In this document: positions 6,712 to 8,003 of the stretch, piece by piece
How positions within the stretch are numbered: position 1 is the stretch's first letter
How the letters are laid out: the number at the start of each line of letters is the position of its first letter
Assembly (NCBI GenBank): GCA_026713745.1
Contig: JAPONU010000498.1
Span: forward strand, 1 to 8,003
Length of the DNA stretch: 8,003 bases
Direction of reading: 5' to 3'
Source: a bacterium
GTDB taxonomy: Bacteria; Actinomycetota; Acidimicrobiia; Acidimicrobiales; CATQHL01
Notes under the pieces: generated by a model
Told to the model about the DNA's origin: nothing
Database searches by the model: none
The model's input: the letters and a program-made list of their open reading frames with translations, nothing else
Made by a program: the position numbers and the translations under genes

Positions 6712-7785
6712 ATGCCTGGGGGACTTGAGGTTCGGAACGTCTCCAAGACGTTCGCGGCGCCGGAGGGACACACAGTGCGCGCCCTCGACGATGTGTCACT
6801 CGAGGTGGCTGACAACGAGTTCGTGGTTCTCCTCGGCCCGTCGGGTTGTGGGAAGACGACGCTGCTGCGAACCATCGCCGGCTTGGAGAACGCCGACTCC
6901 GGCGAGATCCGTCTGGGCGGCGAGCGGCTCGACACGATCCCGCCGTTTCGCCGCGCGGTCAACACGGTGTTCCAGAGCTACGCGCTGTTCCCGTTCCTCA
7001 CCGTGGAGCGGAACATCGCGTTCGGCCTGGAGATGGAGAAGCGCCCCAAGGCCGAGATCCGCCGGCGGGTCGCCGAGATGCTCGAACTCGTCGAACTCTC
7101 GGGCTACGCCAAGCGGACCCCGTCGCAGCTCTCGGGAGGTCAGCAGCAGCGGGTGGCGCTGGCCCGAGCGCTCGCCAAGCGGCCGCGCCTGCTGTTGCTC
7201 GACGAGCCGCTCGGCGCCCTGGATCTGAAGCTCCGGCGACAGATGCAGGCCGAACTCAAGCGGATCCAGCGCACGACCGGCATCGCCTTCGTCTTCGTGA
7301 CCCACGACCAGGAGGAGGCTCTGGCGCTGGGTGACCGGATTGCGGTCCTCAACGCCGGTCGCATCGTCCAGATCGGCACCCCGCGTGAGATCTACGAGGA
7401 GCCGGCGACGCGGTTCGTGGCCGACTTCATCGGCGAGACCAACCTCCTCGCCGTCGACTACGACGGCCAGTCCACCCTCACCGTCGCCGGCCAGTGGAAG
7501 CTCGACGTCGCCGAGGTGGGTGGGGCACGAGACGTCGTCGAATCGCACGCCGAGGATGCCGCGCTGGCGGTGCGTCCCGAGCGTGTGGCGCTGGACCCCG
7601 AGGGCGAACTCCGCGGCACGGTGATCGCCTCGGGCTACGTCGGCGCGGACGTCCATCTGAGCATCGACCTCGGCGGGGGATCGATCCTCAACGCGCGGGT
7701 CGACGCCCACGATCGACCGCCCGAGGTCGGCGCGGAGGTCGGTGTCAGGATCGACGCCCGGCACACGAGGTTGCTGGCTTCGTGA
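6712..7785 (+). CDS. potA: ABC importer ATPase, spermidine/putrescine type (PotA-like)
   Basis: This 357-residue nucleotide-binding subunit energises import on the inner face of the membrane. The ABC domain (about 5-240) has Walker A GPSGCGKT (42-49), Q-loop Q88 in VFQSYALFP, signature LSGGQQQR (140-147), Walker B LLLLDEP with catalytic E165, and switch H198 in VFVTHDQEEAL. The C-terminal region (about 284-355), including LAVRPERV, is the TOBE regulatory domain of the CUT1/PotA/FbpC class. The wording NTVFQSYALFP, KLRRQMQAELK and GTPREIYEEP is very close to E. coli PotA, as I recall it, and favours polyamine over iron or sulfate transport. The open frame reaches a TTG at 6700, but that lies in the -10 element, so ATG 6712 is chosen; no ribosome site precedes it. 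The stop overlaps the next start as GTGA. Confidence 0.9.
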   Translation: MPGGLEVRNVSKTFAAPEGHTVRALDDVSLEVADNEFVVLLGPSGCGKTTLLRTIAGLENADSGEIRLGGERLDTIPPFRRAVNTVFQSYALFPFLTVERNIAFGLEMEKRPKAEIRRRVAEMLELVELSGYAKRTPSQLSGGQQQRVALARALAKRPRLLLLDEPLGALDLKLRRQMQAELKRIQRTTGIAFVFVTHDQEEALALGDRIAVLNAGRIVQIGTPREIYEEPATRFVADFIGETNLLAVDYDGQSTLTVAGQWKLDVAEVGGARDVVESHAEDAALAVRPERVALDPEGELRGTVIASGYVGADVHLSIDLGGGSILNARVDAHDRPPEVGAEVGVRIDARHTRLLAS

Positions 7786-8003
7786 GGGTGCGCAACCGCT
7801 GGCTGGCGGCGCCCGCGCTGGGCTTCATCGCGCTGATGGTCGGCGGGCCGCTGGTGGTGATCGCCTGGTACTCGCTGCGCACCCGGGGCCCGGGCGGCGT
7901 CGGCGTCGGCGACGGCCTCACCGACGACGCCTACGAGCGCCTGGTCGTGGCGGAGGACTTCAGCGGCAACACCATCTTCGACGCCACCTACCTGCAGATC
8001 ATG
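7782..8003 (+). CDS. potB: ABC importer permease, PotB-like, N-terminal part (runs off the window)
   Basis: The frame opens at GTG 7782, overlapping the ATPase stop (GTGA), and stays open to the window end for 74 residues. It begins with basic residues (MRVRNR), then one strong membrane segment (about 8-31, LAAPALGFIALMVGGPLVVIAWYSL region). A polar external loop follows with DDAYERLV and TYLQIM. This layout matches the first segment of PotB/PotH-type permeases, where the loop precedes the core permease domain. Coupling to a PotA-like ATPase supports the call. Substrate preference cannot be read from this fragment; a permease of a related importer (iron, thiamine) is the main alternative. Confidence 0.72.
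   Translation, partial: MRVRNRWLAAPALGFIALMVGGPLVVIAWYSLRTRGPGGVGVGDGLTDDAYERLVVAEDFSGNTIFDATYLQIM

Noticed and set aside
6796..7764. Long minus-strand open frame opposite the PotA-like gene, with similar long antisense frames opposite other genes
   Set aside because: These arise from GC-biased third positions of the real genes and show no recognisable domains or ribosome sites.

Overview
The window is GC-rich throughout and densely coding. Stop/start overlaps are tight, and GTG starts and promoters of the TAnnnT type that could give leaderless mRNAs are present. One secreted protein carries S-layer-homology-like repeats, each with a pair of cysteines. This combination suggests a high-GC actinobacterium, and the cysteine-bearing repeats recall Acidimicrobiia. 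That placement is inference from style and motifs, not from a marker gene.

Layout. (a) 1-141: the C-terminal end of an unrecognised + strand gene, followed by a 132-base gap holding a striking C-rich tract. (b) 274-3748: an apparent three-gene + strand operon. It encodes an M24-fold (creatinase / Xaa-Pro peptidase-like) hydrolase, a Gfo/Idh/MocA NAD(P)-dependent oxidoreductase that overlaps it by ATGA, and an aminoglycoside-phosphotransferase-fold small-molecule kinase. Together these look like a hydrolysis, oxidation and phosphorylation set for a small metabolite whose identity cannot be read from the sequence. (c) 3829-5898: a GTG-started secreted protein of 689 residues with a signal peptide, three S-layer-homology-like repeats, an HEWMH zinc-peptidase-type motif in a domain I do not recognise, and a Cys/His-rich C-terminal region. 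It converges on the next gene across a short gap with a hairpin. (d) 6583-5972 (minus strand): a TetR-family repressor. (e) 6712-8003: the start of a polyamine-type ABC importer operon, with a complete PotA-like ATPase and the N-terminus of a PotB-like permease that runs off the window.

How the parts work together. The repressor and importer are divergent, with 128 bases between them. A perfect 17-base palindrome, AACGATCA-G-TGATCGTT, fills exactly the 17-base spacer between a -35-like TTGAAT and a -10-like TATTGT facing the importer. The simplest reading is that the TetR protein occludes this promoter and so controls uptake of a polyamine or similar cation. The metabolite operon, the secreted metallopeptidase-like protein and the importer need not be functionally linked.

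No stretch over 300 bases lacks a gene. No tRNA, rRNA, CRISPR array, insertion sequence or phage signature was seen.
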